Source: Bacteroidota bacterium | GTDB lineage: Bacteria; Bacteroidota; Bacteroidia; Cytophagales; Cytophagaceae | DNA: 64,000 nucleotides | Direction: 5' to 3' | Assembly (NCBI GenBank): GCA_023428135.1 | Contig: JAEYZG010000067.1 | Location: 50,282 to 114,281, forward strand | The notes under the pieces: generated by a model | Seen by the model: the letters and a program-made list of their open reading frames with translations, nothing else | The model's database searches: none | What the model was told of the DNA's origin: nothing | Shown: in pieces, positions 35,840-45,198 of the stretch | How the letters are laid out: every line of letters starts with the position of its first letter | Position numbering within the stretch: position 1 is the stretch's first letter | Program-made: the position numbers and the translations under genes

Positions 35840-37729
35840 TCAATAATTACTTGTATTTTTTTCTACACTATTGATCTTTTCAAAATCTGGCAACCTATGA
35901 GGCCTTGAAATTACCCCAGCTGTATCTGTCAAAGCCTGCAAAAAAGCAACTATAGCTTTCTTTTCATAAGCATTCAAATCAAGTGAATCAAACGGCAGCG
36001 TTTGATTGTTAATGGCAATTCCCATACCGGCTCCTCCCCCTTTGTGATAGAAGTCTACTACTTCTTCCAATGTATTGTAAATACCATTATGCATATAGGG
36101 AGCAGTCAATGCACTGTTCCGTACTGTCGGTGTTTTAAATGCATACATAAATTCTTTTATACCGGTAACATTAAATCTTCCCTTGTCAGCGTCAATTTCT
36201 TTAGCTTCCGGAGAAGCAGGTACACCCAACACTTCAAATTCAGAATCATTGTAAAATGGAGGTACTGCACCATTAAATACAGGAAAAAAATGACAACTTC
36301 CACAAAGCGCTTTTCCTGCAAATAAATTATATCCATCAATAGCTTCTTTACTAAGACTGGAAAAATCTCCTTGTAGGTATTTATCAAATGAACTGTTGAA
36401 AGTCACCAGCGTTTTTTCGTATTCTGAAATAGCCTTTTGAATATTATAGGCAGTAATACCTGACTTGTCTTCAAACGCTTTATCAAAAAGCATTCTGTAT
36501 TCCACACTTTTATTAAGCTTGTTTACTGCTTCATCCAAAGTGCTCTGCATCTCATTTTTATTATGAACGACATCAAAGACTTGCTGTTCCAACTGATAGG
36601 CCCTCCCATCATAAAAAAATGCTTTCTGAAAAGCCACATCTAACAGAGATGGAGTATTCCTGATATTATCTTTAATCAACCCTGTAGTGACGGTAACATT
36701 TCTTCCATCTGTAAACCCCTTTTCAGGATTGTGACAGGTAGCACAAGACATATTATTTCCCCCTGAAAGCCTCGGATCGAAAAATAATAATTTTCCTAAT
36801 GCAGCTTGTTTTGCATTGTACAAAGTATCATCGTAATAAATAGAAAAATATTGAAGATTAAAATTTCTCCTGCTGAAAAGGGAGCTATTATTTAGCTTCA
36901 AAGCCTGCTTTCTTCCTGACCAGGGAAGATGAGCTGAGTTATGGAGCTTAACAATATTTTCATTAAGAGGATTAATGTATCTTACAATAAATCCCAATCT
37001 GTCAAATGAATTAAAATCCGTATGAGCGTCCAATTGCTTCTGAGCCGTTTTAAACAAAGTAACACTTCTCTGAAATGGGTGCATTACCGAAGGCTCTCTC
37101 TCTGCATAAATATTAAAATAAGTAAATGCCTTATTTACACCTTCCAGACTCCACCCGGCTTCTTTAATCCCTTCAAGAGAAATGGTAGCATCATACCCAT
37201 TGAAACTCATGGTGGCTATCCTGAAGAGCTGTAACTGCATCATCTCAAGCAGCTGTCCATCATTTAATTCAATAGTTCTGTAATAATTATTAAGGTTAAT
37301 TAACTGATCCTTTAAATCGCTTGTTAGTTTTTTAAGCAATTGGAATTGGTTCGCATCTCCCTCATAAATAATCTCTTCAATCTTCTGAAAACCGTTCGGG
37401 TGAAAAACATCACCTCCCATATCCGGATCATACTTCGGAACCAAGGGACCGTTTACGTAATACTTAGCTTCTTTAGGAGAAATGTATTCAACTATAAACT
37501 CAATGTGTTTATAATGCTTTCTTGCATTTATATAATGCCATTTTAATCTTCTTTGGCTAAAAGATTTTTCTTTTAAGATAAGGGAAAGATGCTCATTGCA
37601 TTTTGACATCTCTTCCAGCATATATGGTCTATATAGTTCTGATGCTTCATTGGGAAATCTCTTATACAGACTCACTCCAGTAGAAGCTATAAAACTTACC
37701 ATTGACAGAATACATATCCAGGATCTCAT
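35840..37729 (-). CDS. Di-haem cytochrome c peroxidase (MauG/CcpA-type) with long N-terminal extension
   Basis: 629 residues. Signal-anchor-like N-terminus (WICILSMVSFIASTGVSLY). The last 330 residues are a di-haem peroxidase: first haem site CATCHN after LGKLLFFDPRLSGGNNMS, GFTDGR, TPSLLDVAF, the second haem site CGSCHF and the C-terminal FKTPTVRNSALTAPYMHNG motif. The first 290 residues are helical and not recognised; they hold no CxxCH, but may be an imelysin-like or electron-donor-binding domain. Reduces hydrogen peroxide in the periplasm or modifies a partner. Convergent with the preceding plus-strand hypothetical gene. Confidence 0.83.
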   Translation of the reverse strand: MRSWICILSMVSFIASTGVSLYKRFPNEASELYRPYMLEEMSKCNEHLSLILKEKSFSQRRLKWHYINARKHYKHIEFIVEYISPKEAKYYVNGPLVPKYDPDMGGDVFHPNGFQKIEEIIYEGDANQFQLLKKLTSDLKDQLINLNNYYRTIELNDGQLLEMMQLQLFRIATMSFNGYDATISLEGIKEAGWSLEGVNKAFTYFNIYAEREPSVMHPFQRSVTLFKTAQKQLDAHTDFNSFDRLGFIVRYINPLNENIVKLHNSAHLPWSGRKQALKLNNSSLFSRRNFNLQYFSIYYDDTLYNAKQAALGKLLFFDPRLSGGNNMSCATCHNPEKGFTDGRNVTVTTGLIKDNIRNTPSLLDVAFQKAFFYDGRAYQLEQQVFDVVHNKNEMQSTLDEAVNKLNKSVEYRMLFDKAFEDKSGITAYNIQKAISEYEKTLVTFNSSFDKYLQGDFSSLSKEAIDGYNLFAGKALCGSCHFFPVFNGAVPPFYNDSEFEVLGVPASPEAKEIDADKGRFNVTGIKEFMYAFKTPTVRNSALTAPYMHNGIYNTLEEVVDFYHKGGGAGMGIAINNQTLPFDSLDLNAYEKKAIVAFLQALTDTAGVISRPHRLPDFEKINSVEKNTSNY

Positions 37730-37873
37730 ACGAACTGATTGTAAATGGAAATAAGAACGGCCTTATAAAAAACAACTTTAAGAAATCACCCTTCATAAAG
37801 AACATACCTCATTGTATACCTAATGTTTTTCCATTGTTGAATCTTTCTCTAAATAAAAATTTGCGTGCCAATC

Positions 37874-39820
37874 TTATTCTGAAATGTAATTGATACGGAC
37901 AATTTTGCTTTTGTGTTCGTTGCCTATCTTAAGTATATATATACCTGTTGGAATTCGGGAAGCCTTTGCATTTAAAGTATAAGAATAATCGCCAGGAGTC
38001 ATCGATCTAGCAATAACAGGATTTTTCACGAGCGATCCGTCAAGTTTGAATAGTTCAAGAGTGACGGGCTGAGCACCATTATAGGAGACTTCTATTTCTT
38101 CATTAAAAGGATTAGGAAAGACTTTAATTTCTTCATCAAAATTCGGAGTTGAAATATTTGTAATCTGCTCTATACTGGCTTCCACCTTTATATTAAACGT
38201 ATCAGCGATACATTGATATTTATCAGTCACTACAATTACCTGATCTTCTTCAGGATAAAAAGTTATATTTCGTCGTTCACTACTTCCATAAGACCAGATA
38301 TAATCCCCTTTCCAGGATGCTCTTAAAGAAACAGAATCACCAAGATTAACTTTAATATCCTTTACCTTTCCGGCGTCTTTTATAATTGTAAACCTGTCTC
38401 TGATCAGGCCATCTGCATTAAGCCATTGCATATCTAAGCGCGATCCTTCAACATCCAGGATCAAAGACCCACCATTTGTTATATCATTAAATGCTTCCAT
38501 CGCATTATGGGGATAAGGTAAATGTGGATTTCCTCCTACAGCGCCAGAAGCCCCTGAAACAACATAAACAGTCCCATCTGATTTGCGAAAAGAATCTTTA
38601 AGGTATGTACATGAGTTCTCTGAGCCATCATATCTTCCTGTAGAATGGCTTATATTATGAACATTAGGATCGAAGGAATTTTCCTTACCATAATGTCCTT
38701 TGATCAGCTTACTTCGTTCATAAGTATGACTATGTCCGCATATGATAAGATCTACACCATAGCGCTCAAGAATTCTTATAAAGTTCCTTCTGATCAATGC
38801 AAGGTCAGTTTCTGAATCAGAGTTGTGATGCCCCATAGTATATGGAGCATGATGCCAGTAAGCGATAATCCACTTACTCTTATTAGCCTCTAGATCTCTC
38901 TTAACCCATTCTACCTGAGCGCCCAAAGTATCATATAGTCTGGTTTCACCATCCTCTTTACCATATGAATCAAGGGAAAGGAAATGAATATTTCCGTAAT
39001 CAAAAGAATAAAAAGCTTCTGTTCCTGAAGGTAATCCACCAGCTTCACCATTTGCGGGTGTATCAAAAATATCATAATAAGCCACCTTATGATCCATTTG
39101 CCGGTCACCATTATTTGCATAATCATGATTTCCCGGAGCCGGGTACAAAGGTATATTTTTCAATGCATCACTTTCATAAACTGAAAAAAAAACCGTTCTG
39201 TATTCATCATCATAACCGTTCCAATAGGCATTGTCTCCTAGCAAAAGCATACCATTGGTAGGGGCACTTCCCCTATATTTATAAAATTGATCTCTTACGT
39301 TTCTTTGATTTGTTGAATTATTACCACAATCTCCTACTACCCAGAAAGAATACTTCCCCTGAGAATCTTTAACCGGAGGGGTAAGAAAATAATTTTTATC
39401 TGTTCCTTGTAAAATACTATCTCCGAACCCAACAGAATAATAGTATTTTGTATAAGGCTTCAGGTTAGAAAGCAACACTGCATGTTCTGTTTTCGTAATA
39501 TTATCTTCAACACTTTGAGATAAATCAGTGGGAGATAAGCCATATTTCACTACACTATTAACGTTATTATTAGTTCTCCAGCGCAATACAATAGAAGTCG
39601 GTGTAGTCTTTTGAAGGTAAGGTCCCCTTACTAATAAGGTCTTATTTTCATTGATAATCAATATCTCACTTATACCCTTTTGGTTATCATTGGCAGATGT
39701 AATATTAACCAAGCCGGATATAAGTATTATCAAAATCAAAGCTAAACAGGAAATAGAACTTTGTTTTCTTTTGAAATTTATACCGAAAACAACATATATA
39801 TTAATATGTAAATAACTCAT
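37874..39820 (-). CDS. Secreted purple acid phosphatase-like metallophosphoesterase with T9SS sorting domain
   Basis: 648 residues. Signal segment (LALILIILISGLVNITSA), a fibronectin-III/PAP N-terminal domain (VRGPYLQKTTPTSIVLRW, LKPYTKYYYSVG), then the dinuclear-metal phosphoesterase: VVGDCGN, LLGDNAYW, APGNHDY, YWHHAPY and CGHSHTYER supply the Asp, Asn and His metal ligands. The end (from VFPNPFNEEIEV to GIYILKI) is a T9SS type-A sorting domain. It should release phosphate from organic esters outside the cell. The gene upstream on the same strand is the di-haem peroxidase's 5' side, 144 bp away, with no evidence of an operon. Confidence 0.9.
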   Translation of the reverse strand: MSYLHINIYVVFGINFKRKQSSISCLALILIILISGLVNITSANDNQKGISEILIINENKTLLVRGPYLQKTTPTSIVLRWRTNNNVNSVVKYGLSPTDLSQSVEDNITKTEHAVLLSNLKPYTKYYYSVGFGDSILQGTDKNYFLTPPVKDSQGKYSFWVVGDCGNNSTNQRNVRDQFYKYRGSAPTNGMLLLGDNAYWNGYDDEYRTVFFSVYESDALKNIPLYPAPGNHDYANNGDRQMDHKVAYYDIFDTPANGEAGGLPSGTEAFYSFDYGNIHFLSLDSYGKEDGETRLYDTLGAQVEWVKRDLEANKSKWIIAYWHHAPYTMGHHNSDSETDLALIRRNFIRILERYGVDLIICGHSHTYERSKLIKGHYGKENSFDPNVHNISHSTGRYDGSENSCTYLKDSFRKSDGTVYVVSGASGAVGGNPHLPYPHNAMEAFNDITNGGSLILDVEGSRLDMQWLNADGLIRDRFTIIKDAGKVKDIKVNLGDSVSLRASWKGDYIWSYGSSERRNITFYPEEDQVIVVTDKYQCIADTFNIKVEASIEQITNISTPNFDEEIKVFPNPFNEEIEVSYNGAQPVTLELFKLDGSLVKNPVIARSMTPGDYSYTLNAKASRIPTGIYILKIGNEHKSKIVRINYISE

Positions 39821-40043
39821 GAATCTATAGCTATTATTTGTTGAAAAAAAACGTGAGATAATACGTTCTATAAATTCAAACGGATTAGCTTAACAATAAG
39901 TTACTAAAACATCTGAGTCCTACGTCAATAGAAGAAAGTAGAAAAAGTCAGTTCTTTAGAAAAAAATATTAAACCTAAAAAACGCAAAAAATATTCACAA
40001 AAAACAATTAGAAAGTTAACACTGAATGGGAGAATGAAAGCAT

Positions 40044-40322
40044 TCACAAGACATCCTCATACCCTTTAATTTTTTCAAATACTGATTTTGCAAACGGACA
40101 CAAGGGAATAATTCTAACATGTCTTTCTCTGGCGAATGCCACTGCATGATCAATCAGTTGTTTGCCTATACCTTTTCCCTTAAGCTTATCTGAAACTTCC
40201 GTATGCTCAATAATGATTCTATCATCACCTCTCCATCTGTAAAACATAGTTGCAAGTCTTTCATTTCTTTCCTCAATGAAAAATGTACCTTCACCCTCTG
40301 CTTCTTTATTTTGAATAATCAT
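40044..40322 (-). CDS. GNAT-family N-acetyltransferase, YjdJ type
   Basis: 92 residues. The short GNAT variant (PF14542-like): EVSDKLKGKGIGKQLIDHAVAFARE is the acetyl-CoA pyrophosphate loop with G-x-G-x-G-K replaced by KGKGIGKQL, and the last strand is IIPLCPFAKSVFEKI. These small enzymes lack the N-terminal part of classical GNATs and may acetylate small amines. It begins 23 bp after the stop of the DUF6702 gene and is probably the last gene of that operon. Confidence 0.8.
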   Translation of the reverse strand: MIIQNKEAEGEGTFFIEERNERLATMFYRWRGDDRIIIEHTEVSDKLKGKGIGKQLIDHAVAFARERHVRIIPLCPFAKSVFEKIKGYEDVL

Positions 40323-40345
40323 AATCTGATATTAAACCTTTATGC

Positions 40346-40858
40346 TTAAAACAATAAATTCTCTTTCGTTTTATCAATATCAAACTTCACCGTTCTTTTG
40401 ATCTCATCATTAATATTCAGGTGAAACATATTGACTTGTTCTTTAAAACTCTCCATCATAATGAAATTGTAGACCTGAACCGAACTGATTTTCGATAAAT
40501 CCACTTTTTCCGTTTCATAATAAACAATTATGCCCATCTGATTCTTCTGTTCCATTTTTAAAAACTTCAGATTGACAATTGTTTTATTAAACATTATATA
40601 AAAATTCTTTTGAAAAAAATCATTAACAATATTCTGAGTAATTTGATTTTTTTGATTGATAAAGACATCCCCTCCTGAATAGTGATATTTTTCCCGTAAT
40701 GTATTTTCGAAATCATCCTGAAACACTCTGTGCGTGACTTCAAACACCTTTTTTACTGCATCATACCTTACGGAAGTATAAGCCATTTTTAAGGGATGCG
40801 CTGAAGACACAACATGAATGAGAAAGAATATTAGCAGACATGAAATAAATCTTTTCAT
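40346..40858 (-). CDS. DUF6702 family exported protein
   Basis: 170 residues with a signal peptide (MKRFISCLLIFFLIHVVSSA) directly followed by HPLKMAYTSVRYDAV, the start typical of DUF6702. Periplasmic, mixed alpha/beta, function unknown. Its ATG overlaps the TGA stop of the HupE-like gene (ATGA), so the two are translationally coupled. The constant pairing with HupE/UreJ-like membrane proteins suggests that both serve one transport or metal-handling task. Confidence 0.8.
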   Translation of the reverse strand: MKRFISCLLIFFLIHVVSSAHPLKMAYTSVRYDAVKKVFEVTHRVFQDDFENTLREKYHYSGGDVFINQKNQITQNIVNDFFQKNFYIMFNKTIVNLKFLKMEQKNQMGIIVYYETEKVDLSKISSVQVYNFIMMESFKEQVNMFHLNINDEIKRTVKFDIDKTKENLLF

Positions 40859-41481
40859 TTAAACAGAACATCTACAATCATCATTAATGAAAGTCCTGCA
40901 CCTGCACCGGAAAAAAATACAGTCCACTCCCGATGCAATACACTAAATACCCTAGTTAAAATATATAATAATGCAAGGAATAATATTACAATTGTTATCT
41001 GTCCAAGCTCAAGACCTGAATTAAATGCGAAGAGTTGCTTTATAATACTCGAATCCTCTCCCATCATAAATTTAAAATTATTTGCAAAACCCAAACCATG
41101 TATCAATCCAAAGGATAATGCGATGACATAGTTTAACACAACCGCTTTATCAAAGGTTTTTTCTCCTGACTCACTTTTCTTTCTTGCAATATTTGTCATT
41201 GCTGTAAGAAATATCGTCATGGGAATTAAAACTTCTACCCAATCCTGTGGTAAAAGAACATAATTAAGTGTTGACAATGCGAGGGTTAGAGAATGACCAA
41301 TAGTAAAGGCTGTAATGATTACCAGTATCTTTCTCCACTCATTGAAGGTAAACAAGGCGCATAAAGTCATAACAAACAAGAGATGATCATAGGCTTTAAT
41401 ATCTATGATATGATCCCAACCAAGTTTTAAGTAGTCTGAAAACTCAGCGTCAAATATATGATTAAGAATATGCAGATACAT
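40855..41481 (-). CDS. HupE/UreJ-like membrane protein
   Basis: 208 residues with about six membrane segments. The diagnostic start KLGWDHIIDIKAYDHLLFVMTLCALF and the TIGHSLTLALS motif (His in the membrane) match HupE/UreJ_2, a family including nickel/cobalt permeases of hydrogenase and urease clusters; later LIHGLGFANNF and NSGLELGQITIV are also family blocks. No hydrogenase or urease genes are visible here. The start codon overlaps the stop of the pirin gene (TAATG) and its stop overlaps the start of the DUF6702 gene (ATGA). Confidence 0.82.
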   Translation of the reverse strand: MYLHILNHIFDAEFSDYLKLGWDHIIDIKAYDHLLFVMTLCALFTFNEWRKILVIITAFTIGHSLTLALSTLNYVLLPQDWVEVLIPMTIFLTAMTNIARKKSESGEKTFDKAVVLNYVIALSFGLIHGLGFANNFKFMMGEDSSIIKQLFAFNSGLELGQITIVILFLALLYILTRVFSVLHREWTVFFSGAGAGLSLMMIVDVLFK

Positions 41482-42269
41482 TAGTCAATCATTGGAACAT
41501 CCATCAATAAAATCTGAAGATCTTCAGAAGCCTCTATAGAGATTTTGTCTGTATTCCAGATACCAAGTCCATCTCTTACATCCAGGTCTAAACCATTTAT
41601 CCTTGCTTTACCTTTAATGATAAAAGCATATACGCCATTCCCTTTAAAAGCCAAAGGGTAGTTAACCTTATGATTCTTTTTAAACTTTCCAACAGAGAAT
41701 ACAGCATTCTGATAAAGGAAAAGAGCATTGGTATCTGTGGGAGAAACAACTTTTACCAAAGTATTGTCAGGCTGGTTCTTTAAAACACCATTTTTCTGCT
41801 GATACCTGGGCTTAACATTCTGTTGATTGGGGAATACCCAGATTTGAAGTAGCTTCAACGGATCAGATTTAGAATAGTTGTATTCTGAATGTGTAATACC
41901 CGTTCCTGCAGACATTATTTGTACATCTCCTGCATTGATGAGACCTCTGTTTTTCATGTTGTCTTTATGTTCAACCGTTCCCTCCAGAGGAATCGTTATG
42001 ATCTCCATATTATTATGAGGATGTGTTCCGAAACCTTTTCCACCATCTATTCTGTCATCATTCAAAACCCTGAGGGCGCCAAAATTCATTCTTTCGGGAT
42101 CATAATAATCACTGAATGAAAATGTATGATAACTGAGCAGCCAGGCTATTTCAGAAGTTCCCCTGGTATTTGCTTTATGAAGAACGTATTTAAATTGACC
42201 TTCAGGTTTTGTCTGGGCATTAGCACTTAAAACCAATGCAGATAGCAAGTATATAATCAGGTATTTCAT
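41481..42269 (-). CDS. Pirin-family protein with signal peptide
   Basis: 262 residues. Residues 1-18 form a signal peptide (MKYLIIYLLSALVLSANA). The bicupin pirin fold follows, with the metal site in HPHNNMEIIT and the downstream HSEYN (GTGITHSE) giving His/Glu ligands, and the second cupin around KVNYPLAFKGNGVYAFIIKG. Pirins bind iron and some are quercetin 2,3-dioxygenases; most are cytosolic or nuclear, so an exported pirin is unusual. It is overlapped by the HupE-like gene downstream (TAATG) and follows the quinone-related genes after a 111-bp gap. Confidence 0.85.
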   Translation of the reverse strand: MKYLIIYLLSALVLSANAQTKPEGQFKYVLHKANTRGTSEIAWLLSYHTFSFSDYYDPERMNFGALRVLNDDRIDGGKGFGTHPHNNMEIITIPLEGTVEHKDNMKNRGLINAGDVQIMSAGTGITHSEYNYSKSDPLKLLQIWVFPNQQNVKPRYQQKNGVLKNQPDNTLVKVVSPTDTNALFLYQNAVFSVGKFKKNHKVNYPLAFKGNGVYAFIIKGKARINGLDLDVRDGLGIWNTDKISIEASEDLQILLMDVPMID

Positions 42270-42380
42270 ATTAATGGTGATTAATCTGTAAACGATATAA
42301 AATTAGAAATTTATATACACGAACAGATTGACCTGCATCAAGAAAGAAGGATAACCAGGTAAATAAAAAATTCCTCCAAA

Positions 42381-42737
42381 CTATTCAGGCAAAGTTATGA
42401 AAATTGACTTTCGTTTTATAGGAGTAATATTCCTTGTCCTATGCCCCTTCCCTTCTGTGTCCTCCATAAGAAGTATATCTCCACCTTTAAAATTTCTTTT
42501 AACGCCCAGAGATGTTTCGATTTCAATTTCCCCATCAAGTAATATAATATATTGCTTTTGAGGAGCAGTATGATAATCAAAATCATAAGTAGGCTCCACT
42601 TCTCTGAATATCACACCCTTCGCCGGATGAATATTGGAAAGTCTTCCTATGGTACCTGATTCTTTCAAATCAATGGAAACATCTTCAAAATGACTGTCTC
42701 CATTACCATCGCTATATACTTTTGTAATACTAAACAT
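42381..42737 (-). CDS. Small cupin-fold protein
   Basis: 118 residues. One jelly-roll: YDFDYHTAPQKQYIILLDGEIEIET followed by GGDILLMEDTEGKGH, with His and Glu at usual cupin metal positions. Substrate unknown. Its start lies 8 nt inside the end of the esterase gene, so it is translationally coupled to it. The context (ring-cleaving dioxygenase, esterase, then cupin and pirin) suggests a part in handling quinones or catechols, but this is inferred. Confidence 0.72.
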   Translation of the reverse strand: MFSITKVYSDGNGDSHFEDVSIDLKESGTIGRLSNIHPAKGVIFREVEPTYDFDYHTAPQKQYIILLDGEIEIETSLGVKRNFKGGDILLMEDTEGKGHRTRNITPIKRKSIFITLPE

Positions 42738-43365
42738 TTTGATCGCTATTTAAAACCCACTTCTTCGCCCAGTCTATCTCTTCCTGAATTATTGTATGCC
42801 CCATATCTTTATAGACAATATCTTTTACATTTGCATTCAACTTTGTAAGTAAAGAAGTACTGTCTTTTACCCTTTGAACGGGTACGTGAATATCAGGATC
42901 GCTTGTACCTATAAAGATTGGAGTACCTGCAAAATCGCCCTTATATTTCTCGGTATACAACTTATCACCAATCAGTCCTCCTGTAAATGCAATAGCTCCG
43001 CCCCATCTGCTTGCATTTCTCGCGACAAACTCCAGAGCAAGACAAGCCCCTTGTGAAAAGCCTAGGAAATAAATCTTTTTTTTTGCTATTCCCTTCGAAA
43101 CTATATCATTTACGACACTATTCAATAAATCAATCGCTGATGACAGGAATGGCTCATTTTGAGATGGCTCTGCGAGAAAAGAATAAGGATACCAGGTGTG
43201 ATTAGTTGCCTGAGGAGCAATAATTGCAAAATCTTTATCCAGTTTAAAATAAGAGGACAGAGAAAGGATATCTTCTGCCGAAGCCCCTCTTCCATGCAAC
43301 ATAATAAGTACTTTACCTGCCTCTTCAAGTTTTTTACCCCTATATTCAATATTATTCCGATTCAT
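42730..43365 (-). CDS. Phospholipase/carboxylesterase family hydrolase, MhqD-like
   Basis: 211 residues of the alpha/beta-hydrolase fold: oxyanion block MLHGRGASAED, nucleophile Ser104 in LGFSQGACLALE, acid Asp in GTSDPDIHVP, and His190 in DMGHTI. It lies 11 bp downstream of a two-domain ring-cleaving dioxygenase gene, the same combination as mhqO-mhqD of Bacillus subtilis, where the operon protects against methylhydroquinone and other electrophiles. Coupled to the cupin gene by an 8-nt overlap. Confidence 0.85.
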   Translation of the reverse strand: MNRNNIEYRGKKLEEAGKVLIMLHGRGASAEDILSLSSYFKLDKDFAIIAPQATNHTWYPYSFLAEPSQNEPFLSSAIDLLNSVVNDIVSKGIAKKKIYFLGFSQGACLALEFVARNASRWGGAIAFTGGLIGDKLYTEKYKGDFAGTPIFIGTSDPDIHVPVQRVKDSTSLLTKLNANVKDIVYKDMGHTIIQEEIDWAKKWVLNSDQNV

Positions 43366-43376
43366 AATTATAGTTA

Positions 43377-44312
43377 TTAAGCTTCTACAATTTTAGGCAA
43401 AACTTTTTCTATCTGACTTCTTTTAGATTCGTATTGAGCCGGAAGTTTCAAATTTTTTCCTAATTCATTCACATCTTCGTCCACAGCAAAGCCCGGATTA
43501 TCGGTTGCTATTTCAAACAATACCCCCCCTGGCTCTCTGAAGTACAAGGAATAGAAGTAATTCCTGTCAATCTTAGGAGTAATATTAAAACCTTTACCTA
43601 CTACGATATCTCTGTATTTCATTAATGTTTCCTCATCCTTTACTCTAAAGGCCACATGATGAACAGTACCACCCGCAACATGACCACGACCTTCTCCTGT
43701 AGCTTCTACAAGATCTATCAAGTTGGCATTTTCTACTGCATCTGTCTTAAATCTGAAACGATTTACATTTTCAGCATCCAATTTGAAACCTAAAATATCA
43801 GTTAATACAACAGCAGTATCTTTGATTGAGCTCAAGGTCAGCGTAACATTATGAAATCCTCTTGTCGCCATATTATCCCCCATATCACCTGATAAATAAG
43901 GTCTGCGATCATCCGTTGCTTCATACAACTCAAGCTTTAATCCATCAGGATCAAGAAAGCTCAGATACTTTTCTCCAAATCTTTCTGATGGTTTATTATA
44001 AATAATATTATGCTTATCAAACCTTTTAATCCAGAAATCCAGACTTCCTTTTGGAACAGCATAACCTATTTCAGTAGCCATCCCTGTGCCTCTTCTTCCT
44101 GGAGTAATGCCTTCCCAGGGAAAGAAAGTCAGGATAGAGCCCGGAGTACCAATCTGATCTCCGAAATAAAAATGGTAAGTACCAGGATCGTCAAAGTTCA
44201 CAGTCTTTTTTATTAGTCTGAGACCTAGCACTTTTGTATAAAAGTCAAGATTGATTTGTGCAGAACCTGCAATCGCAGTTATATGATGTAAACCTAATAT
44301 AGCGTCTTTCAT
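43377..44312 (-). CDS. Two-domain VOC ring-cleaving dioxygenase, MhqO-like
   Basis: 312 residues from the ATG at 44312; a longer start at 44351 would add an Asn-rich, unfamily-like extension. Two VOC modules: GLHHITAIAGSAQINLDFYTKVLGLRLIKKTVNFDDP and RGFHNVTLTL..., with VHHVAFRVKDEE and GGVLFEIATDNPGF. The metal ligands should be the His of HHITAI, His of VHHVAF and Glu in LFEIATD. Family members are Fe(II)/Mn(II) dioxygenases for (methyl)hydroquinone-type rings. First gene of the operon; a TATCTTTG box lies 85 bp upstream with direct repeats behind it. Confidence 0.85.
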   Translation of the reverse strand: MKDAILGLHHITAIAGSAQINLDFYTKVLGLRLIKKTVNFDDPGTYHFYFGDQIGTPGSILTFFPWEGITPGRRGTGMATEIGYAVPKGSLDFWIKRFDKHNIIYNKPSERFGEKYLSFLDPDGLKLELYEATDDRRPYLSGDMGDNMATRGFHNVTLTLSSIKDTAVVLTDILGFKLDAENVNRFRFKTDAVENANLIDLVEATGEGRGHVAGGTVHHVAFRVKDEETLMKYRDIVVGKGFNITPKIDRNYFYSLYFREPGGVLFEIATDNPGFAVDEDVNELGKNLKLPAQYESKRSQIEKVLPKIVEA

Positions 44313-44396
44313 AGCTTTAGTGTTATTAGTATAATTATAACTTTCTTCCATTGTTCTCAGAAGCAGAAAACCGAATGATCCTGTGAACTAATAACA

Positions 44397-44461
44397 CAAA
44401 GATAGACCTCTACATTCCTAATCCTCCTTGATCCAGATTAAGAAAGGATCTTGATACAGAT
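44397..44461 (-). promoter_or_regulatory. Promoter box and putative operator of the quinone operon
   Basis: On the minus strand a TATCTTTG (44397-44404) matches TAnnTTTG. Upstream of it are two copies of CTTGATnCAGAT (plus-strand view: 44427-44438 and 44450-44461), 11 of 12 bases equal, 23 bp apart, about two helical turns. The arrangement suits a dimeric repressor or activator. Confidence 0.5.
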
Positions 44462-44488
44462 CAATAAACTTGAAGGATAGTATCTAAT

Positions 44489-44531
44489 TAAAAAGCCAGT
44501 CAATCGAAAGTCCTCTCGCATTGACTGGCTA
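44489..44531 (-). terminator. Rho-independent terminator of the YiaA/B gene
   Basis: 10-bp perfect stem AGCCAGTCAA / TTGACTGGCT, a 17-base loop, and a T-run on the minus strand, 27 bp after the stop codon at 44558. Confidence 0.75.
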
Positions 44532-44557
44532 TTTTATTATAATCTGAATTACCGTTA

Positions 44558-44956
44558 TTACTCGGCCTTATTAGATGCCTGAACATCCCTGGTGTTTTTC
44601 TGTACTGTTATTGCTCCGAAGATAGCTAAGAGGAATGCGAAAGCGTAAAAGCCTTTTTCACTAGGCAGTAACACAGCATTCCAAAGTCCTACAGCCAGCA
44701 AAATTATCGACAATAGCGTTGCAAACCAGCTTAATCCATAATATAGATCCGTAACAGGAACACCTTCCAGCTTATCTCTCACACTTTTCTGTACTGATAT
44801 TACTGAAAACAATCCAAACATTAGTATTGTAAAATAATACCCCTTTTCATTAAGTAGCATTTCAGCTCTCCAAAGACCAATTAAATAACCAAACATTCCA
44901 GCGCCTAAAGCTATCCAGGAAGCGGCGATAAATGCATTTGAAGGTTTTTGATTCAT
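44558..44956 (-). CDS. YiaA/YiaB two-helix-domain membrane protein
   Basis: 132 residues made of two copies of a two-helix unit. The first is AASWIALGAGMFGYLIGLWRAEM...KGYYFTILMFGLFSVISVQKSVRD and the second repeats FATLLSIILLAVGLWNAVLLPSEKGFYAFAFLLAIFGAITVQKNTRD. This is the yiaA/B pattern, four membrane helices, function unknown. Monocistronic with its own terminator. Confidence 0.85.
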   Translation of the reverse strand: MNQKPSNAFIAASWIALGAGMFGYLIGLWRAEMLLNEKGYYFTILMFGLFSVISVQKSVRDKLEGVPVTDLYYGLSWFATLLSIILLAVGLWNAVLLPSEKGFYAFAFLLAIFGAITVQKNTRDVQASNKAE

Positions 44957-45198
44957 AATAATTCCATGTTTAGGTAAATAAAAATTAAAGTGATTTATTA
45001 AAAGCTTAAAATTTGACCAACAATATTCCCCGATGTGGGAAATCCTGACATTAAATAATTAAATGCATCTATTTATTTATTTAATTTGTTTTAAATAACT
45101 GTCATTCAAAGATTGAACCACTTTTAAAATCCTCATTCAATCTCCCTTGTATCCTCAGCAACTCTGTCTACGAAAAAAAGATTAGCATTTTTTAATGA

